Shown here one piece after another: positions 34,501 to 46,855 of a DNA stretch of 64,000 nt. How positions within the stretch are numbered: position 1 is the first letter of the stretch; each line of letters starts with the position of its first letter. The notes beneath the pieces are model-generated. The model had not been told where the DNA came from and did no database searches. It was given only the letters and a program-made list of their open reading frames with translations. This DNA comes from Gigaspora margarita (lineage: Eukaryota > Glomeromycota > Glomeromycetes > Diversisporales > Gigasporaceae): the NCBI GenBank assembly GCA_009809945.1, contig WTPW01000071.1, positions 427,508 through 491,507 on the forward strand, given 5' to 3'. The position numbers and the translations under genes are program-made.

Positions 34501-36418
34501 AGGCATGGGACATGTCTCCGTTGATTATTTTCATAATAAATAGTTTTGTGTAACGTATACCAACACGACTTCAACGTAGAAATATTTGGTAAAGTTTATA
34601 ACAAACTAGGAAATCAGAATCTGATATAGGTCCGAAGCGAAAATAAAATCTGCAAATGTCAAAAACAATTGTTACACTGACTGCAGATCATCACGGGAAC
34701 CGTCATCCTCAAATTTTATTGGCAGTTTCCGACTAACATTGCATAGACGTGCATTCAGGTTTACTCAAACAGATGTGTCCTCGCTAAGCTTCGGACAATA
34801 ACCTTTTTATATTAAATAAAATTATTGTCGCAGCTGATGCTGAAAACGGCTGATGCTGAAATTTGGGGTTGCGATTTGAAAATATATGCCCTGCTAAAAT
34901 CCACATATGCTCTTTAATAATTAATTCTAACCCTAAACCCTAACCCAACCCTAAAAAAAAAGTGGACAAAATTACCCCAAAAAATTTTTAAAAAATTTGT
35001 ATCAACATAGGTCGGCAACAATTATTCTTCATGTCTCAAGCTTCGTTTTATACTAAAAACTTGCTTGTCGCTTAACTCTTAAATTGATTAAATTAGACTA
35101 AAAAATGACAAACTTCCAGTGTAAATGCCAAGATCCTTTTTCAAATTCTTTGAACTCTGACTTGTTTTTTAAAAGGTAGAGATCAAGGTATGCTTTAAAC
35201 ATATTATGGTTACAAGAGCATATTGCATATGATCTTTGGACGTTCACTTAGAGATGTTCATTTTACTAAATCTTGGGTTTTTACAGCATAGCGAACTTTC
35301 ATTGTGATTGGATAGATTTTGGTGATCATCTCGTGATTTTATTGGCCGATCGACCAATCAAATTGTGAGATGATAGTAGAATAACGCGGTACGTAGCATT
35401 AATTGGTCTTTAACAGTTAAAGTTTTACTTAAAATATTAAGACACATCATTGAAATACCCTTAATATCTTTGTTATCTTCTATAAAGAAGAAATATCAAT
35501 TTTATTATTGCAAGATCAATCAATTTATCTATTCTATCAATAAACACACCTTTTCTGTACATTTTCATCTGATGTTGCAGAAGATACCGAAATTTGAGGT
35601 CTCGATTTAAAAATATAAACCCTAAGAGATCAACCTATACTCTTTTGCTAATGCTAACCTAAATCCTAATTTACCCTTAAAAAAAAAAGCCAACTCAAAA
35701 AATTTAAAAGCTTATAACATATATACAAATTTCAGCATTATCCAATTTAAACATCATTTGTGACACTAAATACCAATAACTACTAATTGTCAAAGCTATC
35801 TATCATGACAATGTTATTAAAACTTTATATGATTATTCAATGTTGGATCTAAGATGATTATGCGAAGAAAAGTACATTAGTATTAGTAAAGAACAAAAAA
35901 TAAATAAATAAATAAAACAAAACAAAAGTCAGTTTAAAAGTAAAATAATAAAAACATAAAAAGAATAAACATACTATTTATTTATTGTTTATAAGCTACA
36001 AATGTCCTGGTGAAACTAAACAAAAAAAACAAAAAAGTTTAAATTGCATAGTTTAAATAGATTTTAAGCTAAATAGAAAGTTTTAAAATACTCAAAAAGT
36101 AGCTCTCACTTAACTTCCAAATTACCTCGTCGATTACCAAATTACTTTAACATCTTGTAGAGAAGAAAGTTAGTTTCTAAATTTTTATACCACAATCTCT
36201 GCAAATTCGTATACATGGCTGCTAATCCATTCTTGTGATTCCTGTGACAGAAAATCATTACTTTAATAATACTTTAGTATAATGTGATAATACAAAAAAT
36301 CAGCAATTACAATAGAAGTTCACTATGCTGGTTTTTACATTTTAGTTTATCCAGTATTTACAATAATGTTGTTTATCAAGCCTATGATTTTGTGATTCAC
36401 AATGGTTAGATAGGTAAT
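34501..36418. other. No gene; two copies of the GGGGTCTCGAT repeat
   Basis: 34845-35030 and 35575-35750 share the repeat also seen at 20925-21060. The first includes a short CTAACCCTAAACCCTAACCC stretch. 34500-34800 is less AT-rich but has no supported frame. Confidence 0.5.
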
Positions 36419-36795
36419 AGGGTTCAGGGCACAGGAGCATGGGCATGCCTCTAGGGCATGCCCATGGGCATGCCTTATGGTCAAAAGACATGCCCATACT
36501 TAAGTCTAACCCTAACCTTAATCTATAAAAACCCTAATCTATGTACTATATATATTAAACTTAATTAGTCTGCTTTTATAATCTAATTTGTCAGTTTTAG
36601 TATCATGATTAGATTATATTTTGTTAGAAGCAAAAGGTGTTTAATTCAAGTTATCAGTTGGCTTTTTATGTACTAACGAATAGAAATACTATTAGTGACT
36701 TATAATCTTTATGATATTTGATTAGCTAGTTATGGTTTATTATCACATGATTATTGAGAGGCATGCCCAATTTTTTACCTGTTCCATGAACCCTA
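36419..36795. mobile_element. MITE with AGGGTTCA ends and GGCATGCC clusters
   Basis: ATAGGTAAT is duplicated at 36410-36418 and 36796-36804. The ends AGGGTTCAGGGCACAGG and the inverse of CCTGTTCCATGAACCCTA are related. GGGCATGCC palindromes cluster near both ends. No ORF. Confidence 0.75.
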
Positions 36796-37185
36796 ATAGG
36801 TAATCTTGTAAAAATTAGACCTTTTCATAATTTAGACAATGTAAATAATCTAAGTGAAGAACTAAACAATTAACAGTTTTCATTCTTATGGATCTACTTT
36901 TTAAAATAGTAACTAATACTTTTTTTCTGTAGATTTTTCTTTGTTAGAATATGCACAGAGGCCTGACATGGGTTAAACATAAATTTGGTGCCAGGTAATG
37001 AAAATATGGATTTGGATGAAGCTGAGAATTGATTTAATGTAAGGACTAGCCTTTTTCCTTATGTTATTCTGTTAATTATTTCTTTTTTTTTTAAAAAAAC
37101 TACCCTTTTTTGATTTGTAGGTTCAGATCAGTATATAAAATCTGATCCCAAAAGTATATGAAACTTGTGCACATTGTACACATAA
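36796..37185. other. No gene supported
   Basis: Short coding-like words with splice-like borders occur here and at 38930-39490 (for example VKHKFGAR and VKHKIGTT around TTAAACAYAAATTTGG). A decayed multi-exon gene is possible, but I cannot reconstruct one. Confidence 0.2.
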
Positions 37186-38655
37186 CAGTCATAGGACATG
37201 TCCCCTAGAAATAACGTCTATAGCTCTCCTACAAAATTTTTTACCTCCCACGTGATTTTAACCAATCAAAATTTAAGATCAGGTGTAATGTAAAAATTGA
37301 AGCGAACTCACTTTTTTACAAAAAAACAGGGATAGCTCTAAATTTTTATTAGAAAACCATCTACTGCGGCCTAATTAAAAAAGTTACTCATGAAATTTTA
37401 CTAGTAGCTGCATATTCTTCTAACCCTAACTCTAATTATAACATGTTTTTTTTAGCTTTAATTTTATGCATAAGTTTTTAACTTAGAAAACAAAACACAT
37501 TTGTTTTGACTATCATGTTACACCTAATCCTAAATTTTGATTGGATGAAATTATGTGGGGTAAAAATTTTGTAAGAGAGCTACTACTAATCCTAGAAATA
37601 AGTTTATGAGCCATCAAATAACTCTTTAAGGATTTGAATGAGTATAACAAAAATTATAAAAAAAGCATATGAATTTACTATAACTTTGAGCTGAATATTC
37701 TTCTTGGCTTAACTAATTAACTTAAAATTAAATTTTGCGAGTATATAGAACAAGAAAAAAAGAAAATTTTGAGCTTAAAAACTGTATTAAAATTTTGCTA
37801 ATTTTGCACTTTTTCAAAATGTAATTCTGTCAAAAACAAATATTTACAAATTTAAATCATCAATTATGTGTAAAATTATACTCTGAACAACTTTACTTAG
37901 GTGACAATGGAAGTAGGTTACCTTGTAAAAAAATGGGTTATCTATGTACTAAAGCTAAAATTTATTATATTTTATGATCTAACTTTTTTTTTTATTAGGT
38001 AACCTACTTTTGGCTCTTAAGCAAAGTTGTTTAGCATGTAATTTTACACCACATTTTTGGTTAAAACACACTTTCTCAAACCTTTTACTAAGTGAAAAAT
38101 GGGTTTAAATTTAGAAAAATTTTTTTTAAAAAATTTTTTTTCTAAATTTAAACCATTTTTTGCTTAGTAAAAGGTCCAAGAAAGCATGTTTCAACCTTTA
38201 ATATAATGTAAAATTTCATGCTGAACAACTTTGCTTAAGAGCCCAAAGTAGGTTATCTAATAAGAAAAAAAAGTTAGATCATGAAATATGATAAATTTTA
38301 ACTTTAGTACATAGATAACCCTTTTTCTTACAAGGTAACCTACTTCTGTCATCTAAGTAAAGTTGTTCAGAGAATAATTTTACACATAACTGCTAATTTA
38401 AAATTTGTAAATATTTGTTTTTAACAGAGTTACATTTGGAAAAGTGCAAAATTGGCAAAATTTTAATGCAGTTTTTAAGCTCAAAATTTTATTCTTTTCT
38501 TGTTCTATATACCTACAAAATTTAATTTTAAGTTAATTAGTTAAGCAAAGAAGGATATTTAGCTCAATGTTTATAGTAAATGCATATGTTTTTTTTTATA
38601 ATTTTTATTATAAACTTATTTTAAACTTATTTCAAGAGGACATGTCCTATAACTG
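37186..38655. mobile_element. 1.47-kb palindromic element, CAGTCATAGGACATG ends, 4-bp TSD
   Basis: Two inverse halves meet near 38125. The ends CAGTCATAGGACATGTCC and the inverse of GGACATGTCCTATAACTG are flanked by ATAA at 37182-37185 and 38656-38659. Internal parts (AGTAGGTTACCTTGTAA, CTCTTAAGCAAAGTTGTT) are shared with 27479-28538, although the outermost sequence differs. Confidence 0.82.
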
Positions 38656-38659
38656 ATAA

Positions 38660-39521
38660 TTTATGTGAACAAATTTAAAAATTTGTGCACTATATAACTT
38701 TGATAAATTAAATTTATATAGATAATTTAAAAAATATATACAATAAATTATATGCACAGTGTGCTCTATATGCACAACTTCTATATTTTACTAACAATTT
38801 TGGTACACTCTTTAGCCTCAAATTATGTGAATTAAGTGCACATTCCCAAAAACATGTGAAACTTTTTAAAAACATGTGCACATGAGATAAGCAAATTGTG
38901 CACAGATTTTATACACTAGTTCAGATATTGTTAAACACAAAATTGGTACCACTTAATAGAGAATTGTACTCTGAGTAGGAAATGGAAATTATTTTAATTT
39001 AAGTACTAATTTCTCCTTATTTTGCTATGTTTTATTTTCTTCTAACACAAGTTTTCTTCTTCTTTTTATAGGTTTGAACTTTGTTAAATATAAAATTGTG
39101 CTAAGATCTCGAAATGAGACTTCTTAGTAGTATAAGTAAATATTTAGATAAATATGTGAATAAATACTTTATTCTTTCATATTTGTTTTTTTAATTATAG
39201 TTGTATTGTTTCTATTTATTATAGGTATGGTGAATCTCAAAATGGAATATGAATTGAAATGTTAAGTTTTAGTTCTTTTGGTCAAGTGAGGTTATAATGT
39301 GAAATTATAGATATATTTATTTTGTATAATTAGACTTTATTTTTTATTTTAATAACACATTTCTTTGCTTATAGAATATATACAAATACTTCATTTTATG
39401 AATTACAACATGATGATTCAAATCGTGAGTGAACATGAACAGTAAAGTCTGAAAAGGGCAAAGAATCACTAATATATGCTGTCAAAGAAAACCTGTCATC
39501 AGGCTTTTAATTATATTTTGT
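38660..39521. other. No gene supported; possible decayed exons
   Basis: Near 39380-39460 a frame reads YELQHDDSNRE then TVKSEKGKESLIYAVKENL with two stops, preceded by a pyrimidine-rich acceptor-like end. It looks like the remnant of a coding exon, family not recognised. Confidence 0.25.
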
Positions 39522-40060
39522 ACAGTCACCCTCTCATATAATCATCTCCTATATAATTACAACCTCTATATAATCACACAATTTTATATAGTTGTTTTTT
39601 TAATAAAGCCACCTTTCCAAAATACTATTTCTCTAGCACCAAAATTCTGATAACCTTTTTTCTGACAAACCCATTTCTAACAACTTAGTTTACTAACAAT
39701 TTATTTTACTAGTAGTTTATTTTACTAATAATTTATCTCACTAATAGTTTATTTTACTAATAATTTATCTTACTAATAGTTATTCTAATAAAAAGTAATA
39801 CTGATTATTGTCATTAAGATCAGGTTTAGAATTAGTTAAGGTTAGTATAATTTTAAAAAAAATTTATCAGTGAAATAGTCTGTTGGTGGAATAATTATTA
39901 GTGAAAAAGCTTCTTAATAAGTTGATTGGTTGTGAAATAAATGACCCAATTATATTCTATTAGTAAAATATATTGTTAATATTATGACATTGGTGAAATA
40001 GCATTTTAGAAAAATGGATTTTGGAAAGTTAATCTATAACCATTTGTAAAAAATAATGTA
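39522..40060. mobile_element. Degenerate Tc1/pogo-like MITE
   Basis: It begins after TA with CAGTCACCCTCTCATATAA, resembling pogo-type ends. Inside, CACCTTTCCAAAATACTATT and CTAGCACC are inverted near 39985-40030. The right end is lost or diverged. Confidence 0.4.
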
Positions 40061-40429
40061 TTGTGTAATGAATATTGATTTGACGGTAAGTAATAGTCAT
40101 AGTAAATATCTATATAAAAGAGGAAAATAGAATTTGTTCTAACTTGATGAAAGTCTAGCTTTGTTATTGGCACTTACCCTACTACTATCAAGCAAAGAGA
40201 GTGTTCTGTATTTGGAAGTTATATATATGTCAATAGTTTGAGTGTACAACTAAATGTCAAAGATAAGTACTTTTGATGGCCCAACCAAACAGATCAGATA
40301 TCAAAGAAAGATAAAATAAATTAGGATAGAATGACAATACTAGAAACCAGCTGTAAGTCACATAAGTAGTGATCCCATATAATGTTTTATTTTGTATATT
40401 GTTAGCATACCCAGGTGATCAAGTGGCAA

Positions 40430-41165
40430 ACAGTAATTTATAGCAGAAGTTAAACTAATTTCAATACAAACCAGCCAAACCTTAACCACATATTGTAATT
40501 ACTGAAATAGTAAATTCTATATCAATTTTTAAAGTAGTTCAATATTTGCAATTACTGTTAATTCTAATACAAATTACCTCAATCTTAACTAATGGAAATC
40601 ACAATAATTTTAATGCAAACAAAATCTTAAACACATACTGTGGACACCAGAATAATGAATTCTGTATCAAAATTTATTACAGTAACTCATAGTAAAATCA
40701 TGATAATTTTAATGCAAACTAATTTGACCTAATTATATATTGTGATCTCAGCATAGCAAGTAAGTTTTTAACAGAATTTTTATAGTATTTTAATTATAAT
40801 TTTAATAAAACCAACTCAATTACTGCATATCACATTAGTACAAAATTTTTTTAACAGTAGCATATGATAGAAATTATGATCATTTCAATACAAACTAATG
40901 CAACAATATGCTATGTCACTGGAATAGTAAGGTTGCAACAGAGCTTTTTACTGTAACTTATAGTAGAAATCATAATAATTCCATCACATACTGATTTACT
41001 GCTGTGCGTATTGCATTATCAAGTAAGTTCTATAACAGAGTTTTACAGCAAACACTGGTAGAAATTATAATAATTCCAATACAAACTAAATCACACTATA
41101 TGTATTTCAATTGTTAATAAGTTTTGTATTGGATTTTTTATAGTAGCTCACTATTGTTATTAAAA
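40430..41165. repeat. Diverged ~90-bp tandem array
   Basis: The word AGAAATYATAATAATTYCAA and a following ACAAACTAA recur near 40448, 40607, 40693, 40870, 40965 and 41060, with weaker intermediates. Spacing is mostly 86 to 97 bp. No coding frame. Confidence 0.6.
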
Positions 41166-42144
41166 AAACAAATAAGGTGCTTACCTATCACACTGGTTCT
41201 AAAAATGAAATCTTAGAGCAATGCAATGGGTCACATACTAGTTATACTTTTAATTAATTGTGGAATTTCTACAAAGTCAACACATGATTATGTTTAATAA
41301 AATAACTGATCCTAGTACCGATTTTTATCACAAATCCAATTTTGCACAATATGATGTAACCTAATAATACCAATAGATTGTATCTTTACATAAGGAAAAT
41401 AGAAATATAGTATACTAACTTCTAACTCCCTTTAAACAACTCAAGCACCTAGTTATATAGAAAATATTTGTAAAATTTGCATATCACACCAAAGGTTTTC
41501 TGCCATAATAGATTTAGAAAATATTTGTAGTTTTACCTGTGATATATATGTATATATGCTAAAATGAATTTAGATTTAAGGATAACAAAATTTACGAGAA
41601 TATATGTAATAGATAATACACAGTCTGTTGTAAATATCATGAATTAGCATGGCGAAGCCATGGTAACACATGATGTTCACAGCGCACGTGTAATATCTGA
41701 TATATTTTATGGTTCCTATGCCCGTAACATTTCTGATTAAACTTTTTAATGATGATGTCATACCATGTAAAAATTTTTGATATCTTTATGGTATTACATT
41801 ATCATAAAAATAATATCAGAAATGTTTACGGGAGAACACTAGGAGCTGTGGAAAATATATGTATATATGCTAAAACCAAGTTAAAATATAAACAATTCAT
41901 AAATATTGTAAATTCTCACACAACGCCTGGCTTTATTTAAACAATTATTACCTATAAAATTGGGTCAATAACTAAAAAAATTTAAACTAACTAAACGCAT
42001 TGCGTTAGTTACCCTAGTTTGAGTTAAGCTACAAAGTTACTATCAATTACCTTTTTAATATAATTAAAATTTACATCAAAATAGAATTAAAATTATACTC
42101 TGATATTGTTTTCAAAATAGAATTGGTGGGCAACACATTTATTA
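41166..42144. other. No gene; one hairpin
   Basis: AT-rich. CCCGTAACATTTCTGATTA at 41721 is inverted at 41814-41832, forming a 112-bp hairpin. TATATGTATATATGCTAAAA occurs near both 41545 and 41855. Confidence 0.5.
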
Positions 42145-42762
42145 CAGCTGTTTTCAAAAAGACGTGAAAAGGTGTAGATCACCACATCATGGGAAATTCA
42201 CAAAATTTTCAAGATTTCTTTCTTTTTTTGAATATTACTTGTAATAGCGAAAGATTTTCACAAATTTCCTGATCTATATAGTTTCTTTGGCTACACTAAG
42301 AGTACTGTGTCAAATTAAAAATAATTTTTAATATTATTATTTTAAAAATTCCTAAAATAAATGTCGTGGTGACAACCAATACTCTGTATTGCATTTGGGA
42401 TGGTTTGAAGCTAATCGTCTGCAGTTCGATCATTTGTTAGATCAGTAATTGTTGTATTGGTTAAGTATCGCAACAATAGAATAAGGGGTTAGTAAATTAA
42501 ATAAACTCTCCTTTCTCACCACGAACAAAATAATAAATAAAATAACCAAATAAATAAAAATTAAAATTGTTAAGCTGTGTGTGTCGTGTTTTCAAGTTTT
42601 CAAGGTGTAACAAGAAAGTAAAGGAAAAGGTATTGTTAGTGTTAATGTAAAGAAGAACGGCAGAATTAAATAAAAAACAAAGCAAGTATCACTTTACACT
42701 ATGTAATTATAAAAGATTTGAAAAGCCTACTTGTTAATTCACATAGAAATAAACTTTCTTAG

Positions 42763-43896
42763 ATGTATAGCAAAGATTTAAAATAGCGAATAGTATTTCT
42801 TTGGTATGATGGCTATTCAGCAAGGCAGATCGCAAAGTTTCTTTATATTAGTAAGAGTTTAGTTTACAAGATACTGTGGCTGTATAAGAAGTGGGGAACT
42901 GTAATTAATCCCTGGAGACAAATACCTGGACGGCACAAAATATTTGATCNAAATGATATGAATGTAAGCATTTGTAATATTTGTTTTATTATAATATTTA
43001 TTACAGTATATCTAATATATTAGCTTGTTTTTATATAGATATTATGAAGTATTGTTCAGGAAAATACCGATTGGTATCTTGATGAAATAGTTTGTGAAAT
43101 GGAAGTTCGAAGTGGCAAACATATTTCTGTTTCTACTTTATGGAGGTCATAAGTATATTGCAGAATAACAAGAAAGAAAGTTAAATTTATTAAAAATTCA
43201 TAATATAATTGTATGTTATATATTTATTTAATATTTATTCTAGTTAAGTAAAATTGCAAAAGAANNTAATGAATTACTTNGTANTTCTTATATGGCACGA
43301 ATTGGAACATATCAACATGAGCAGTTAATTTTTTTAGATGAGTCAGCTAAAGATAAATGTACAATTACTCATGGTTATGGTTATTCTGAAATAAACACAA
43401 GAGCTATAAAAAAAGTAGCTTTTATTCGTGGTAAGTGATACACACTTTTACCAGCTCTTACATTAGATGGTATTATTGCAGTAGATATTATAGAAGGTAG
43501 TTGTACAAAAGAGAAGTTTAAAGAATCTGTAATTAATCAAGTGGTTTGTATATATAATATAATTTATTATAATAAATTTAATTTATTTAGTTGCCTCAGA
43601 TGAATTCATATCCACATCCAAAAAGTGTATTAGTTCTTGATAATGCAAAAATACATCATCATAGTGGATTACTTGAATATCTAAATGCATTTGGTGTACG
43701 GGTAGAATTTTTACCACCATATTCACCAGATCTCAATCCAATTGAGATGGCTTTTTCATTTATAAAACATTACTTAAGACGATATCGTTATTTTGTAGAA
43801 AATAGCTCAGACCCAAATTATCCTTTATTAGTTGCTTGTTCACAAATTACACTATTACTTTCAAATGCATTTTTTAATAAAGCAAGTTACAAATAA
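42763..43896 (+). pseudogene. Tc1/IS630-type DD34E transposase
   Basis: The N-terminal helix-turn-helix region reads YDGYSARQIAKFLYISKSLVY. Further exons give DWYLDEIV, GKHISVSTLWRS and the first catalytic Asp in LIFLDESAKDK (Asp codon 43337). Then come LPALTLDGIIAVDIIEG, the second Asp in VLVLDNAKIHHH (43639) and the Glu in YSPDLNPIEMAF (43744), with 34 residues between them. Short GT-AG introns are likely near 42965-43038, 43215-43246 and 43554-43591. Stops at 42784, near 43150 and at 43436 and a few N's interrupt the frame. The DDE triad is otherwise complete, so decay is recent. Confidence 0.88.
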
Positions 43897-43925
43897 ACAA
43901 TTAATTATACTAAATAATTATAAAA

Positions 43926-45606
43926 TTAAACATTATATTTTATAGCATAATAATGAAGAGTTTGTCTTGCTCCAATTGTGTCAACATCACAATTTTTAAA
44001 TTCTTCATCAGATATTCTAGAAAGTATTCATACTGAAATTCTTTGCTGTTTAAATTTGGCTAAAAAACCTTGATAATAATCACCAGTACTTCTTTTTCAT
44101 CAACTAATTTTAAAAAATCATCTATAGAAGTTATAAATGATTTTGTAGTATATGTTGTTTGTTCCGGAATAGAATATGGTGAAATAAAATTCAAGTACAT
44201 ATGTAATGGATTATAAAATGGAGATGGCATATAAGAACTTGAAAATNGAATTGATGTTGGTATATTTGGTTCTGATAGTTGTAAATTTGATGATTTTGTT
44301 TTAGATANCCGATATGCAAATAATGGATGTGTTGGCNGATCTGTAGGAGTAGCTAATNCTTTATTCTAAAATTAATTATAATTTTATTTAATATAAATAA
44401 ATAAAATTTTATTTAAAAAAATAAATATATATTTACAATTTCTGATGCCCATGTTGAAAGCATCATAAATGTAATTTCAACATGATTTTCTTTGCCTTGA
44501 TTTTGATATAAACATGCCCGATTATGTAAATCACAATGATTTGCAGTACGAATCTTTGTAACATTTTCTGCTATTCGAGTTTCTTCAGTTATAAGATTAG
44601 AAACTTTTGGAATATCATTTTTATTTTTATATGTTTCTAAAATATTATCATCGGATATATCAAATTCTGTTTCAGAATCAGTATTCTAATAAATATATCT
44701 TATTAGTTTTAATATAATATTTAATAAAATAAATATATTTAATAAAAAAATATATACCTTTTTATGTTTGCTTTTAGCCAAATTTTGAGAATTTATAGTT
44801 ATTAAAACTCCCATATTAACTTTTCGTGCAGAAAGTCGATGATATTCTGAACAAAATTTTTGAAAAACTTGTTCATCAACTAATTGAGTTCTGGCTCCCA
44901 TAGCCTTTCCACCCTTAAATGTAATATTATAATTGCTTGCTTCAATTGTTTCATTTTTTGTTAATGCAATTACATTTGTATGAATTTCTAGAAGAAATTC
45001 ATCTATTTCAGATATTGTTGCCTTATACCATTTTGTTGGTAAAAATTTTCCATCTAGCTTTATGAAGACTCCATAGTGAAATTCATATTCATAATCTTTC
45101 TCTGCATATATATCTTCTATATTATATATGTCTGCTTCACTAATTTCACCTGAGTCATAATAATCTACTGAATCATAAAAGCTTTCATCTTCTGCTATAG
45201 TAAGGTCACATATTTCGGGTTCCAATTTAATTTTTTTAGAAGGTTTCTTATTCTTCTTCTTTGTTGAATTAGATGGCAAATTTTTTTTAGTAGATGCTAA
45301 TTTGAGTAATCCATTATTGCATCATGAACAAAGTGAAAAATTAAAAGCCTCCTTTAAATCTACTGCATAGTTATATTTTGATACTTTGTCACGAATAAAA
45401 GCAATTTGATCTACTGTCCAATTTGAAGTAAAAATTCGTGTATATGCATACTTGACAGCATCGGTTCGATTGCCTCTATGAGGTGACTTTGTAATATCGC
45501 AATTACATTTTTGTATTTGTAGATCAACTCCACAATACAAACAATTTCTGCATCCAAAGCAAGTTTCTCGTTTATATTTAAGTTTCGTATATAGTGCATC
45601 AGCCAT
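43926..45606 (-). pseudogene. Passenger gene: Cys-rich N-terminus and SAM-like C-terminus
   Basis: Exons 44758-45606, 44437-44685 and 43926-44365 have GT-AG introns. The N-terminus (MADALYTKLKYKRETC) has CFGCRNCLYC and CNC then, after an in-frame TGA at 45322, CNNG, which looks zinc-binding. A Lys-rich linker follows, then a region with KWYKATISEIDEFLLEIH and MGARTQLVDEQVFQKF. Exon 2 has HCDLHNRACLYQNQGKENH and MLSTWASEI. The C-terminus, after a frameshift near 44095, reads SIDDFLKLVDEK, YYQGFLAKFKQQRISV and ISDEEFKNCDVDTIGARQTL, typical of a SAM domain. Similar architectures recur, from memory, in Glomeromycotina predicted proteomes. Its location within the transposon ends suggests it moves with the element. 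Confidence 0.65.
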
Positions 45607-46689
45607 TGAACGCAATAATAGAAATAAAAAAAAGCTATATATCGTTATAACTTTTGTTTATATAATAATACAACAATTAAAAGTTTATTTAATTATATTA
45701 CTACGTCACTGATTATTAATAATCAGATTTCCCAATTTCCTGATTTCCCATACATATATACATCGTAAAAATAGCCTTTCCACATCTTTTTGAAAACAGC
45801 TGTAAAATGAAATAAATATAGATATAGAGTATACGGGAAATATATGATATATATGATATTACGTAGAAAAATTAATTGTTACAAAACAAAAAACTATTTA
45901 ATTTAGTGTGATTGATGATTGTCTTAATTACTCAATTCTATTTTCGACACGTTTTACATGATTCAGATAATTAGAATTTTTTTCTGAAGCCTTTTGATAC
46001 CAATATAATGATTTTTTCAAATTTATTATTGTTCCATTACCATACTCATAACAATTGCCAAGTTCATATTGTGAAGCAGGTAGACCCATCTTAGCCGCTT
46101 TTTCAAATAACTTAAATCTCTTGACATTATAAACTTTCGTTCCATAACCTTTTGAGTAACATATTCCTAATGTATTCATTGCTAATGTATTTCCTTTATC
46201 AGCTGCACTTTTGAGTAACTTAAATGCTTGTTCATATTTATGAAGTTTATAACAATATTCACCAAGCATACATTCCATGATTGTACATCCACCTTGACTC
46301 GCCTTAGTATACCATTCAATTTCCTTTTTCATGTTTGTGCTCCAACCAATTTCATAACATCATCCAACAAAATATTGAGCTATAATATCATTTGAGCTTG
46401 CCGCATTAAGGAATAAATTAAATACATCTACATTTCCTTTTTTCGTTCCAATTTCCAAACTATAAAACAATCCAAGTAGACAAATATACTTAGGATTGTC
46501 ATCATGAGTAGATAACCAATTAAAAACTTCTTCGTTGGTTTTACCACCATCTGAGATGGAATTGATAATTATATCACTAACAGATCTACCTTCATTAAAT
46601 AGTTTACTAAATGTTAAATATAATTTGTTGACAAAAATAGTCATGTCATCATCCTCCAGTTCTTTGTTACTTTTTGAGTTTCTGAATTG

Positions 46690-46855
46690 TCAGTCACATC
46701 ATGAGTTTCTTGTTCATCTGAATTGTTAGTAACACCTGAGTTTCTTGTTCGTCTGAATTATTGGTTACATCTTGAGTTTCTTGTTCGTCTGAGTTGTTAG
46801 TTACATCTTGAGTTTCTTGTTCATCTGAGTTGTTAGTTACATCCTGATTATTAAA
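46690..46855 (-). repeat. 36-bp coding repeat (DVTNNSDEQETQ)
   Basis: About four 36-bp units encode DVTNNSDEQETQ on the minus strand, between kinase 2 and the Sel1 region. The fourth unit lacks one base, which shifts the frame. The repeat forms an acidic, polar linker. Confidence 0.85.

Larger units (their letters stand above)
42145..45802. mobile_element. Complete Tc1/mariner-type element with a second gene
   Basis: 30-bp terminal inverted repeats (CAGCTGTTTTCAAAAAGA and on; about 27 of 30 positions match) are flanked by TA at 42143-42144 and 45803-45804. Inside are a plus-strand DD34E transposase and a convergent minus-strand three-exon gene that ends about 30 bp from the transposase stop. 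Each gene fills about half of the element. GGGAAAT-type subterminal words occur at both ends. Both genes have stops, so this copy is probably inactive and was once mobile as a two-gene unit. Confidence 0.85.

Noticed and set aside
42365..42445. tRNA-like sequence with GCAGTTCGATC
   Set aside because: No acceptor or T-stem pairing could be made; only a chance box-B-like word.
45322..45324. TGA before a Cys codon in the passenger gene, considered as recoding (selenocysteine)
   Set aside because: No selenocysteine-insertion hairpin is apparent, and the same gene has another TGA and a frameshift; decay is simpler.
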